From positions 1 through 10,551 of the forward strand of contig CAMXAV010000011.1 of NCBI GenBank assembly GCA_947179285.1: a DNA stretch of 10,551 nt. The letters run 5' to 3'. Within the stretch, counting starts at the first letter, position 1; every line of letters begins with the position of its first letter. Made by a program: the position numbers and the translations under genes. Shown piece by piece: positions 1-7,190 of the stretch. The DNA comes from an uncultured Helicobacter sp. (GTDB lineage: Bacteria > Campylobacterota > Campylobacteria > Campylobacterales > Helicobacteraceae). The notes under the pieces are model-generated. The model was not told the DNA's origin and did not search any database. It saw only the letters and a list, made by a program, of their open reading frames with translations.

Positions 1-44
1 TCTCAGTGCCAAGGCATCCGCCCTGTGCCCTTCTTTGCTTGACC
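1..44 (-). rRNA. 23S rRNA, 5' end only (partial)
   Basis: The reverse complement of the first 44 bases begins GGTCAAGC and continues through GGGCACAGGGCGGATGCC, the conserved 5' terminus of bacterial 23S rRNA. The gene runs off the left edge of the window. It belongs to the Firmicutes-like part of the contig, downstream of the tRNA-Ala and 5S genes on the same strand. The 5' end is set by homology and may be off by a few bases. Confidence 0.9.
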
Positions 45-292
45 AGCAAACGCTGCCGTGCTTCGCACGTCAGCTTATTATGCAGACATCCTATCAGGAT
101 ATCTGCTTCCCCTGCACCTTTTATGGTGCCTGCCGCTTCGCGCCTAGCGTAGCGCTCACGGCTTTTGTTTCTTTTGATGTCATTTCTTTCAAAAAATACG
201 AAATGTTTCCATTTCTCCTATTCTTTGCGGTTGATACTTTCTTCTCGGTATTCGGTTTTCAAGGTACGATCCGCAGTAGCTTTCTACTGCTA
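45..292 (-). other. rRNA internal transcribed spacer (tRNA-Ala to 23S)
   Basis: This is the transcribed spacer between tRNA-Ala and 23S; no protein gene is supported. Read on the minus strand, positions 245-272 give TTGAAAACCGAATACC, typical of Firmicutes (Clostridia/Lachnospiraceae) spacers and unlike Helicobacter, where 16S is normally unlinked from 23S. Two local hairpins are visible: 82-91 with 96-105, and 114-118 with 125-129. They probably belong to the 23S precursor processing region. An open frame across this area (35-793) is an artefact of structural RNA. Confidence 0.7.
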
Positions 293-365
293 TGGAGACT
301 AAGAGATTCGAACTCTCGACCCCCTGCTTGCAAGGCAGGTGCTCTCCCAACTGAGCTAAGCCCCC
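293..365 (-). tRNA. tRNA-Ala (anticodon UGC)
   Basis: The reverse complement folds as a 73-base cloverleaf. The acceptor stem is GGGGGCT with AGTCTCC, the D arm contains TAGCTCAGTTGG, the anticodon stem is CCTGC with GCAGG around loop CTTGCAA (anticodon TGC), and the T arm contains GTTCGAATC. The discriminator base is A and the 3' CCA is not encoded, because the genome continues TAG, so CCA must be added after transcription. It lies between 5S and 23S in the rRNA transcript. tRNA-Ala(UGC) is a common spacer tRNA. Confidence 0.95.
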
Positions 366-401
366 TAATCACAGCCTTCCGGCTGTTTCTTTCTTTTTTA
401 A

Positions 402-518
402 TCCGGCAGCCGCCTGCTTTCCCATACCGTCTCCAGTATAGTATCATCGGCCGCCCAGAGCTTAACCATCGTGTTCGGGATGGGTACGGGTGTTTCCCCT
501 GGGCGCATCGCCACCGGA
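402..518 (-). rRNA. 5S rRNA, located between 16S and tRNA-Ala
   Basis: The reverse complement is a full 5S rRNA of about 117 bases. The ends pair as helix I (TCCGGTGGC with GCTGCCGGA), and the conserved core ACCCATCCCGAACACG and GTTAAGC is present. Its position is unusual: the transcript order is 16S, 5S, tRNA-Ala, 23S, not the common 16S, 23S, 5S. The sequence type fits Clostridia rather than Helicobacter. The ends are set by the helix I pairing and are probably right to within a few bases. Confidence 0.93.
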
Positions 519-588
519 AGCCTTGTGTTATCACTGACCGGTCTCCCCGGCCCTTAACAACCAAACAGCAATCCAACCCTTACTTCTT

Positions 589-651
<63 letters not shown>

Positions 652-716
652 AGTTACCGGACCTGCCTTCGGCGGCTCCTTCCTTTCGGTTAGGTCACCG
701 ACTTCGGGCATTTCCG

Positions 717-769
<53 letters not shown>

Positions 770-780
770 AGCATTCTGAT

Positions 781-812
<32 letters not shown>

Positions 813-1020
813 TCGAGTTGCAGACTACAATCCGAACTGAGACGTTATTTTTGGGATTTGCTTACCGTCACCGGCTCGCTTCCCTTTGTTTACGCCATTG
901 TAGCACGTGTGTAGCCCCGGCCATAAGGGGCATGATGATTTGACGTCATCCCCACCTTCCTCCGGGTTATCCCCGGCAGTCTCTCTAGAGTGCCCAGCTT
1001 CACCTGCTGGCTACTAAAGA

Positions 1021-1081
<61 letters not shown>

Positions 1082-1173
1082 GTGCAGCACCTGTTTTCAA
1101 GCTCCCCGAAGGGCACTCCGCTATCTCTAGCAGATTCTATCAATGTCAAGCCTAGGTAAGGTTCTTCGCGTAT

Positions 1174-1218
<45 letters not shown>

Positions 1219-1328
1219 TATTCCTTTGAGTTTTAATCTTGCGACCGTACTCCCCAGGCGGAATGCTTAATGCGTTAGCTGCATTACTGCCCTGACAAGC
1301 AGGGCAACAACTAGCATTCATCGTTTAG

Positions 1329-1376
<48 letters not shown>

Positions 1377-1585
1377 TGCATGAGCGTCAGTAATGTTCCA
1401 GTAGGTCGCCTTCGCAATGAGTATTCCTCTTGATCTCTACGGATTTTACCCCTACACCAAGAATTCCACCTACCTCTCCCATACTCAAGAGTAACAGTTT
1501 CAAATGCAGTTCTATGGTTAAGCCATAGCCTTTCACATCTGACTTGCTACCCCGCCTGCGCACTCTTTACGCCCAGTGATTCCGA

Positions 1586-1642
<57 letters not shown>

Positions 1643-1899
1643 ATTCGTGAGATACCGTCATTATCTTCTCTCACAAAAGGAGTTTACAATCCGAAAACCT
1701 TCATCCTCCACGCGGCGTTGCTGCTTCAGGCTTGCGCCCATTGAGCAATATTCCCTACTGCTGCCTCCCGTAGGAGTCTGGACCGTGTCTCAGTTCCAGT
1801 GTGTCCGTTCACCCTCTCAGGCCGGATACCCGTCATAGCCTTGGTAAGCCATTACCTCACCAACAAGCTGATAGGACATAGACCAATCCTTTAGCGAAA

Positions 1900-2190
1900 G
1901 CTCTCAATAAAAAATTCGGCTTTGGACGATAAATCGATGAGCTTGAAAAAATCTTGCTCACATACGCCAAGTATGCTACGCTTCGATTTTTTCTACGCAA
2001 CATCGATTTCTCATTCCAAATCCTAGAATTTTCGCACAACCAAATCATGTGCGAGAATTGCAGGATTTTGAGGAGATTTTGCAGGTTGTGAAGGCATTGC
2101 GAATGAGGCGTATTTGGCATACACCGCAATGAAGCAATGTCCTTGCAACTTGCAAAAGAACTCAAAAGACAAAATTCTCTATTGAGAGCC
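1900..2190 (-). other. Intervening sequence (IVS) in the 16S V2 region
   Basis: About 290 bases interrupt the 16S between GAGGGAAAG and TTTCGCTAAAGGAT, a short hairpin loop in the V2 region of normal Helicobacter 16S. The ends are a perfect 10-base inverted repeat (1900-1909 GCTCTCAATA with 2180-2189 TATTGAGAGC) stacked on the native GAAAG/CTTTC stem. The interior folds into three further hairpins: 1931-1953 with 1985-2009, 2018-2037 with 2049-2069, and about 2080-2100 with 2137-2159. IVSs in rRNA are known to be cut out by RNase III, leaving fragmented but working rRNA, and 16S IVSs are known in several Helicobacter and Campylobacter species. The 122-codon open frame over it (2225-1857) starts and ends in rRNA and is not credited as a gene. 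Confidence 0.88.
1931..2009. repeat. Long two-part inverted repeat inside the IVS
   Basis: Two perfect 9-base arms nest inside each other: AAATCGATG (1931-1939) with CATCGATTT (2001-2009), and GAAAAAATC (1945-1953) with GATTTTTTC (1985-1993). A small CATAC/GTATG hairpin (1961-1965, 1971-1975) sits near the tip. This is the largest arm of the IVS fold and a likely double-stranded target for RNase III. Confidence 0.75.
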
Positions 2191-2340
2191 TCTTTCCCTC
2201 GTAAGGAATATCCAGTATTAATCACCGTTTCCAGTGGCTATCCTAGACTAAAGGGCATGTTATCTATGCGTTACTCACCCGTGCGCCACTAATCTGCCCT
2301 AGCAAGCTAGGGCTTCATCGTTCGACTTGCATGTATTAGG

Positions 2341-2381
<41 letters not shown>

Positions 2382-2704
2382 ATAAAAAGAATTGCTTCGG
2401 CTTTTGGGCGCTTTTGCGGGAGTTTTCAAAAAATGCTCAATCACGCACCAAAAGTGCGCTCAATCGCATTTTTCTCAACAACCCACAAAATCACCGCAAA
2501 ATCCTTTGCAATTCGCGTTTGAAAATTGAGTCCAACGCTCAAATTTTCAGATTGAGAATCGAGCATGAACTGCCCAACCTCAACCCATGAAATTGCGAAC
2601 CGAACATGTCCGTCCGATTCCGAGTTTTCCTCTGCTCACAAGCATCACTCATAAGAATAAGAAATTGTTGTGTTAACAAAAGAAAAAGCTGCCCAAAAAG
2701 GGAA

Positions 2705-2736
2705 CTTGTTTTGCTTGCACTCTTGCAAGCGACAAG
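2705..2736 (-). other. Strong hairpin in the rRNA leader
   Basis: A perfect 7-base stem GCTTGCA/TGCAAGC (2713-2719, 2724-2730) with a 4-base loop is extended by CTTGT/ACAAG (2705-2709, 2732-2736). It is downstream of the boxA-like motif in the direction of transcription. It has no U tract after it and is not a terminator. It may be a processing or antitermination-associated element. Confidence 0.5.
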
Positions 2737-2790
2737 ACAGCTTTGATTCTTGCTTAGTTGTCAAAGATCATAAAACCGAATATGGATTGG

Positions 2791-2802
2791 TTTCAAAGAA
2801 CA
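2791..2802 (-). promoter_or_regulatory. boxA-like rRNA antitermination element
   Basis: The minus strand reads TGTTCTTTGAAA, close to the boxA consensus (TGCTCTTTAACA in E. coli, TGTTCTTTGAAAA in Bacillus) that is bound by NusB/NusE to let polymerase read through structured rRNA. It is about 50 bases downstream of the proposed promoter and about 400 bases upstream of mature 16S, a suitable place for it. The call rests on motif and position only. Confidence 0.55.
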
Positions 2803-2852
2803 ACACAAAATCAGCAAGGCAAACAATGTGCCTTTCCAACTTTGGAAGTGTG

Positions 2853-2858
2853 ATTGTA
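2853..2858 (-). promoter_or_regulatory. Putative -10 element of the 16S rRNA promoter
   Basis: The minus strand reads GATACAATCAC, with TACAAT one base from TATAAT. There is no clear -35 hexamer, which is normal for epsilonproteobacterial sigma-70 promoters. An AT-rich stretch including CATATAAGC lies upstream. It precedes the boxA-like motif. An alternative -10, TATAAG, lies about 15 bases further upstream. Transcription would start near 2846. Confidence 0.4.
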
Positions 2859-2907
2859 TCGCCCATTAGCTTATATGTTGCTTAAATTTTGGGCGAGATT
2901 CGAGATT

Positions 2908-3144
2908 TTACATCAAAATTTCGTTCTTGATTTTCTCGAGCGCCTCAATGTGCTCACGCAGCTGCGCAACCTCCATATCAATCTGCTGCAATGTCCAAGT
3001 CCCCACGCCATCGGGCGGGAGCTGCTCTCCGCGCTTGATAAGAATATAGTCCAAAAACGAAATCTTTGCCATGCTAAGCAGAATCTCAATCTCTTCTCTC
3101 GACGTCTCAATGCCGCGTATCAACAAGTCAATCTTCTCAAACAC
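2908..3144 (-). CDS. Small conserved-looking hypothetical protein, 78 aa
   Basis: I do not recognise this protein. The likely start is GTG at 3144, preceded by a strong AGGAGG (3149-3154) four bases upstream, and this supports it as a real gene. It is the last gene of the leftward operon, 22 bases after the glycosyltransferase stop. The product has no signal peptide or membrane segment. It is mostly predicted helix, with a short Gly/Pro-containing break (about residues 40-48, QLPPDGVGTW) between two charged helices. The C-terminal part (about 52-78) has heptad-like spacing of hydrophobic residues (I, M, V, L, I, L, I, I) and could form a coiled coil. It may be a small adaptor or structural protein, but no function should be assigned. 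A shorter overlapping frame at 2913-3110 is a shadow. Confidence 0.7.
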   Translation of the reverse strand: MFEKIDLLIRGIETSREEIEILLSMAKISFLDYILIKRGEQLPPDGVGTWTLQQIDMEVAQLREHIEALEKIKNEILM

Positions 3145-3166
3145 AGCGCCTCCTAGCTTTTTGTTC

Positions 3167-4205
3167 CTATCGCCTGATTCTACCCAAACTTATCATAAAT
3201 AGCAACATTCGCGCAACCGCGCGCCCGCGCTTGCCGTAGCGCATGCTGCTTGCCACAGCGCGCAAATAAATGGGGAAAATGCTCGCCTTGTTTGTAGAAT
3301 CAAGCGCAAGAAAGACATCGCCATGCCGCAGCCCAGCGTAATAGAACCATTTGAGATGTTGCACAAGCGCGCTCGCATGCCTAAAAAGCGCGGAATCGCG
3401 CACTTTTTGTGCGTTTGCAAGAGACGACATAAGCTCAATCATGCGCACGCCATAGCGCAAATCCCCGTTCGGATACAGAAGCGTGCGCACTTTTTCGTCC
3501 CGATTGCGCCATAAATATTCATAGCAAACCTCATCAATCACGAGCGCCTTTTGCGCAAATTGCAAGACTGCAAAGCTCAAAAGTGCATCTTCAAAGTTTG
3601 CGATTCCATGCGGAATCTCGCCCCATGTCTCGCGCAAAAAGGCGATGGCTTGCAACAAAATCGCGCGTGTATAGAGCTTGCCTGTTTGCGTCCAGCGCGG
3701 GCTATGCCATGTTTTGGTCGCAAAAACTTCGGCAAAGATTTGCGTCCCAAACAGCGCACAGGGCGCGGCAAGATGTGCGAAATTGCGCGTAATCTTTTGC
3801 GCATTTGCGCTATGCGTAATGCGGTTGGCAAACACAATATCCACGTCCGATTCGCCACGCAATGCCCGCAAATAGGCTGCCACAGCGTGCTTTGGCAAAA
3901 CATCATCGCTATCCAAAAATAGCACAAACTCGCCGCGCGATTCTTGCACGCCCGCAATGCGCGCAGCGAGCGTGCCGACATTTTGGGGCAACGCAATCAC
4001 GCGAACGCGTGAATCGAGCGCGGCAATCTCACTTGCAGTGCGCAATGTGCCATCGCTGCTGCCATCATCGACAAGCAGAATCTCTATTTCTGCCCCCCCC
4101 CTCCCCGACAGGTTCGAGCTCTTGCGCAAGAGCGCTCATTATCGCATTGCCCACGACAAATTCTGTGTTGTAAGCAGGGATAATGATACTCACCAAAATG
4201 TCCAT
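3167..4205 (-). pseudogene. Family 2 glycosyltransferase, out of frame at a poly-G tract (probably phase-variable, OFF)
   Basis: This is a GT-A fold family 2 glycosyltransferase that would transfer a sugar from a nucleotide-sugar donor to a surface glycan, probably lipopolysaccharide. Donor and acceptor are unknown. Translation starts at ATG 4205 with a strong AGGAGGA just upstream and begins MDILVSIIIPAYNTEF, the classic N-terminal strand of the family. A run of nine G (4093-4101) shifts the frame, so the protein stops after 46 residues. With eight G, reading continues as EIEILLVDDGSSDGT (residues 39-53) and FLDSDD (96-101, the metal-binding DXD region) to give 345 aa. The 3' frame is fully open (4129-3167). 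kdsD ends 34 bases upstream, so it lies in the same operon. Homopolymeric G tracts in such genes are a known ON/OFF switch in Helicobacter and Campylobacter. A sequencing or assembly error in the tract is the main alternative. Confidence 0.88.
4093..4101 (-). repeat. Poly-G tract (G9), putative phase-variation switch
   Basis: Nine consecutive C on the plus strand (nine G in the coding strand) follow a second block of four G, giving GGGG-A-G9. The tract is at codons 34-38 of the glycosyltransferase. Eight G (also 5 or 11) joins the start codon to the catalytic domain. Nine gives a TGA after 46 codons. Slipped-strand changes of one G would turn the gene on or off. Confidence 0.85.
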
Positions 4206-4239
4206 TCTTCCTCCTTTTGCTTGTCATTGTTGGCAATAT

Positions 4240-5202
4240 TTATTTTATCTTTGCCTCAATCAAATCATGCAAATGCACGACACCAACGACATGTTTTTGA
4301 GAATCTGTCATCACCAACAGCTGGATTTTATGCGATTCGATTTTGCGCAGAATCTCGACAGCCAAAGCCTCGCAATCATCGCTATACAGCGGGTTTGCTG
4401 TCGCATAGCGCGCACAAGGCGCGGCAAAATCAAAATCGGGGCGCATCATCGCACGGCGCAAATCGCCATCGCTCAAAATCCCGCACAATCGGTTGTCTTC
4501 GACCAAAATGGCGCTTCCGAGTCGCCCCTCGCTCATCGCAACAATTGCATCTTTAAGCGGCATAGACGGCGCAATAAGCGGCAGATTGCGCGTGCGCATG
4601 ATGTCTTTGATACGCACAAAAAGCTGCCGCCCGAGCGTGCCGCCCGGGTGCAAAGCCGCGAAATCTTCCTTGCCAAAGCCGCGCTTTTGAATGAGCGCGC
4701 CTGCAAGCGCATCGCCAAGCGCCATCGTGAGCGTTGTCGAGCTCGTTGGGGCGATGTGAAGCGGGCATGATTCTTGGCGCACAAAGACGCTCAAAAATGC
4801 GTCTGCCGCGCTTGCGAGCGCGCTATTTTGCGCGCAACTCATCGCGACAAGTGGAATCTCAAGCCGCTTGATATGCGGCAACAGCGCGAGCAGCTCCTCG
4901 CTCGCGCCGCTATAACTAATCGCGAGCAAGCAATCGCCCTTTTGCAGCATGCCCAAATCGCCATGCATGGCTTCGGTTGGGTGCAAAAAAAAGCTCGGCG
5001 TGCCCGTGCTCGCGAGTGTCGCGGCAATCTTTGCGCCCACAAGCCCCGACTTGCCCACGCCGCTCACAACAACCTTGCCACGCGTGTTGTAGAGAATCGC
5101 AATCGCCCTCTCAATCTGCCTTTCATCGAGATTCTGGCTCGCAAACAACAGCGCGTCTGCCTGCAAACGCAGGGTTTGCTCGAAAATTTCAACCCCCGAC
5201 AT
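4240..5202 (-). CDS. kdsD: D-arabinose 5-phosphate isomerase (KdsD/KpsF family)
   Basis: It interconverts D-ribulose 5-phosphate and D-arabinose 5-phosphate in the cytoplasm, the first committed step toward Kdo for the lipopolysaccharide inner core (or capsule). The 320-aa length is typical. An N-terminal SIS sugar-isomerase domain (about 40-175) contains SGVGKSGLVG (47-56), STGTPSFFLHPTEAMHGDLG (65-84), ISYSGASEE (95-103) and HPGGTLGR (185-192). Two CBS domains follow (about 200-255 and 265-320). Expected active-site residues Lys51, His80 and His185 are present. The ATG at 5202 is eight bases after the rnj stop, and its AGGA ribosome site overlaps that stop codon, suggesting translational coupling. 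The next gene is a glycosyltransferase, in keeping with a role in surface glycan synthesis. A run of eight T (4985-4992) is in frame. Confidence 0.95.
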   Translation of the reverse strand: MSGVEIFEQTLRLQADALLFASQNLDERQIERAIAILYNTRGKVVVSGVGKSGLVGAKIAATLASTGTPSFFLHPTEAMHGDLGMLQKGDCLLAISYSGASEELLALLPHIKRLEIPLVAMSCAQNSALASAADAFLSVFVRQESCPLHIAPTSSTTLTMALGDALAGALIQKRGFGKEDFAALHPGGTLGRQLFVRIKDIMRTRNLPLIAPSMPLKDAIVAMSEGRLGSAILVEDNRLCGILSDGDLRRAMMRPDFDFAAPCARYATANPLYSDDCEALAVEILRKIESHKIQLLVMTDSQKHVVGVVHLHDLIEAKIK

Positions 5203-5210
5203 CGCGATTC

Positions 5211-7190
5211 CTAGCGCAAGAAGAGCGAAATCACAATCGCGGGATAGCGCTTGGTCTTCTTAAACAGCTGCTTTTTGAGCAGATTCCGCATCTCGTTTTC
5301 GAGCGCGCGCGCATTGCCAAGCGTCTCTTTTTTGCATGCAGAAAGGAAGAGCGTGAGCGCGTCCTCGAGCTCTTTGGTGTAGCTGCGCTCCTCTTTGTGC
5401 CCGATGATTCCGAGCAAGTTAAACTTCGGCTTGTCGGCGAATTTCGCCTCTTTGCTTAGAATCTCGGCGGCGAGAAAGCACACGCCCTCGTTTGCCATTT
5501 TTTGCCTATCGAGCACGACATCGTTTTCGATTTCTCGGCTGATTTGATTGTCGATGTAGCTCTTGCCCGTGCGCACGCTCTTGACTTTGCGCATTGTCGT
5601 GGGCGTAATCTCAATCTGGTCGCCGTCTTCCATGAGCAAGATATTCTTCTCCGCCACGCCGCATTTAATCGCCGTTTCGCGGTGCTTGTGGATATGGCTA
5701 TACTCGCCATGCACGGGCAAGAAAAACTTGGGCTTGATGAGCCGCAAAAGCAGCTTCTGCTCTTCTTGCGCCGCGTGCCCGCTCACATGGATTTCGCTAA
5801 AGTCTTGGTAGGCAACGCGCGCGCCGGCTTTCATGAGGAAGTTAATCACGGTCGCAATCGCCGTCTCATTGCCCGGAATCGCCTTCGCCGAGATGATGAC
5901 ATGGTCTGTGGGCTTGATTTTGATATGCCGATGCTCGTCTGTTGCCATACGATAGAGCGCGCTCATCGTCTCGCCTTGTGAGCCTGTCGTAACGATAAGC
6001 ACTTCGTTATCGGGGTATTTATCGACCTCATGCGCCTCGATAAAAATATTTTGCGGCAGGTTGATATAGCCAAGCTGGCGCGAAATCTCGAGGTTTTTTT
6101 CCATAGAGCGCCCAATCACAGCGACTTTGCGGCTATATTTGATTCCATGCTCAATCGCCTGATAGACGCGGTGAATGTTGCTGCTAAATGTGCTCATAAT
6201 CACGCGCCCGGTGGCTTTTGCGAATAGATTATCAAATGTCGGTCCCACGGTCGCTTCGCTTTGCGTGTAGCCCGCCTTGTGCGAGTTTGTCGAATCGCTT
6301 AGCATCGCCAAAACGCCCTCTTCGCCATAATGCGCGAGGCGGTGCAAATCGGTTGGGAATCCGTCAATCGGCGTGTGGTCAATCTTGAAATCGCCCGTGT
6401 GCAAAATCACGCCCGCGCTCGTGCGAATCGCGAGCGCCGATGAATCGATAATCGAATGCGTGATGTGAATCCATTCAATCTCGAAATCGCCAATCACAAT
6501 CGGCTTGCGCTTCTCGACAACGCGAAACAACGAGCGAAACTTCTTGAGCCCATGCTCGTCGAACTTGCTCGAAATCATGCCAAGCGGCAGCGGCGTGCCA
6601 TAGAGCGGGAATTGCATTCTTTTATAAAGATAAGGCACAGCGCCGATATGGTCTTCATGTGCATGCGTAATCACCACGCCCGCGATTTTGTCTTTGATAA
6701 TCTCCAAATAGCTAAAATCGGGCACGAGAATATCGACACCATGCATGCCCGCTTCGGGAAAGCTCATGCCCACATCAACGACAATCGCGCTATTCTCCGT
6801 CTCTATCACCGTGATATTTGCGCCAATCTCGCCAAGCCCGCCAAGCGGCGTGATGCGCACCTTGCCTGTGGGATTCTTATCCACGCTATGGTGCGTTGCC
6901 ACGCGGCTTTGCTGAATCTTGTCGTTAATCTCCACGCCTTTTTTGAGGTCGCTCATCAGATTCAAATCGTCCCGTGCAGGGTTCTTCGCGCGCCGCTCGC
7001 CCTCTGCACTTTTGTGTTTTTTCTCGCCCGCCTTGTCGTTTGGCGCGGGTTTTTTGCGGTTTTCGGGGCTTTTGGCGCGCGTCCTGCGGGGGAATCGCCG
7101 CTTGTTCGTGCCTTCTTTTGAATCTGTCTTTTCCTTGCCTTCTGTCGAATCGCTCCTGTTTTCTTGTTCCCTTCCTTCGTTATTCTCCAT
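5211..7190 (-). CDS. rnj: Ribonuclease J
   Basis: A metallo-beta-lactamase/beta-CASP ribonuclease with 5'-3' exonuclease and endonuclease activity. In H. pylori it is the main mRNA-decay enzyme and works with the DEAD-box helicase RhpA. The chosen start, ATG 7190, gives 659 aa, near the roughly 690 aa of the H. pylori enzyme. The frame is open upstream to 7403 but that part lies inside rsmA. Residues 1-110 are low-complexity and highly charged (Lys, Arg, Glu), a tail seen in Helicobacter RNase J. The catalytic region has HAHEDH (176-181), His245, HTGDF (264-268) and SDST (298-301), then beta-CASP motifs SGHAAQEE (470-477) and PVHGEYSH (492-499), so the zinc-binding set looks complete. A C-terminal domain (about 555-659) follows. 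It overlaps the rsmA stop by 11 bases, and kdsD starts eight bases after it. Confidence 0.96.
   Translation of the reverse strand: MENNEGREQENRSDSTEGKEKTDSKEGTNKRRFPRRTRAKSPENRKKPAPNDKAGEKKHKSAEGERRAKNPARDDLNLMSDLKKGVEINDKIQQSRVATHHSVDKNPTGKVRITPLGGLGEIGANITVIETENSAIVVDVGMSFPEAGMHGVDILVPDFSYLEIIKDKIAGVVITHAHEDHIGAVPYLYKRMQFPLYGTPLPLGMISSKFDEHGLKKFRSLFRVVEKRKPIVIGDFEIEWIHITHSIIDSSALAIRTSAGVILHTGDFKIDHTPIDGFPTDLHRLAHYGEEGVLAMLSDSTNSHKAGYTQSEATVGPTFDNLFAKATGRVIMSTFSSNIHRVYQAIEHGIKYSRKVAVIGRSMEKNLEISRQLGYINLPQNIFIEAHEVDKYPDNEVLIVTTGSQGETMSALYRMATDEHRHIKIKPTDHVIISAKAIPGNETAIATVINFLMKAGARVAYQDFSEIHVSGHAAQEEQKLLLRLIKPKFFLPVHGEYSHIHKHRETAIKCGVAEKNILLMEDGDQIEITPTTMRKVKSVRTGKSYIDNQISREIENDVVLDRQKMANEGVCFLAAEILSKEAKFADKPKFNLLGIIGHKEERSYTKELEDALTLFLSACKKETLGNARALENEMRNLLKKQLFKKTKRYPAIVISLFLR

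Larger units (their letters stand above)
2387..2850 (-). other. 16S rRNA leader (transcribed, non-coding)
   Basis: About 460 bases lie between the 16S 5' end and the probable promoter; I see no credible gene. The stretch is rich in imperfect hairpins. One is 2428-2436 with 2466-2473, enclosing 2444-2448 with 2454-2458. Another is 2521-2530 with 2538-2548. A third is 2705-2719 with 2724-2736. A boxA-like element is at 2791-2802. Short open frames on both strands (for example 2327-2590 and 2670-2885 plus) have no recognisable protein features. In an intact operon part of this leader would pair with sequence 3' of 16S as the 16S processing stem. I see no such match with the clostridial spacer, consistent with the chimera. 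Confidence 0.65.

Noticed and set aside
371..397. Terminator-like hairpin plus T run on the plus strand
   Set aside because: The stem ACAGCC/GGCTGT is followed by T only on the plus strand, where nothing is transcribed. In the rRNA direction the A-rich side comes first, so it is a spacer hairpin.
1857..2225. 122-codon minus-strand frame over the IVS, considered as an IVS-encoded protein
   Set aside because: It begins and ends in conserved 16S sequence, has no ribosome site, and does not look like the four-helix-bundle (S23) proteins found in some 23S IVSs.
4985..4992. Run of eight T in kdsD as a second phase-variation tract
   Set aside because: The gene is in frame, the run encodes the conserved SFFLHP motif, and eight T is not unusual. 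Slippage is possible but unsupported.
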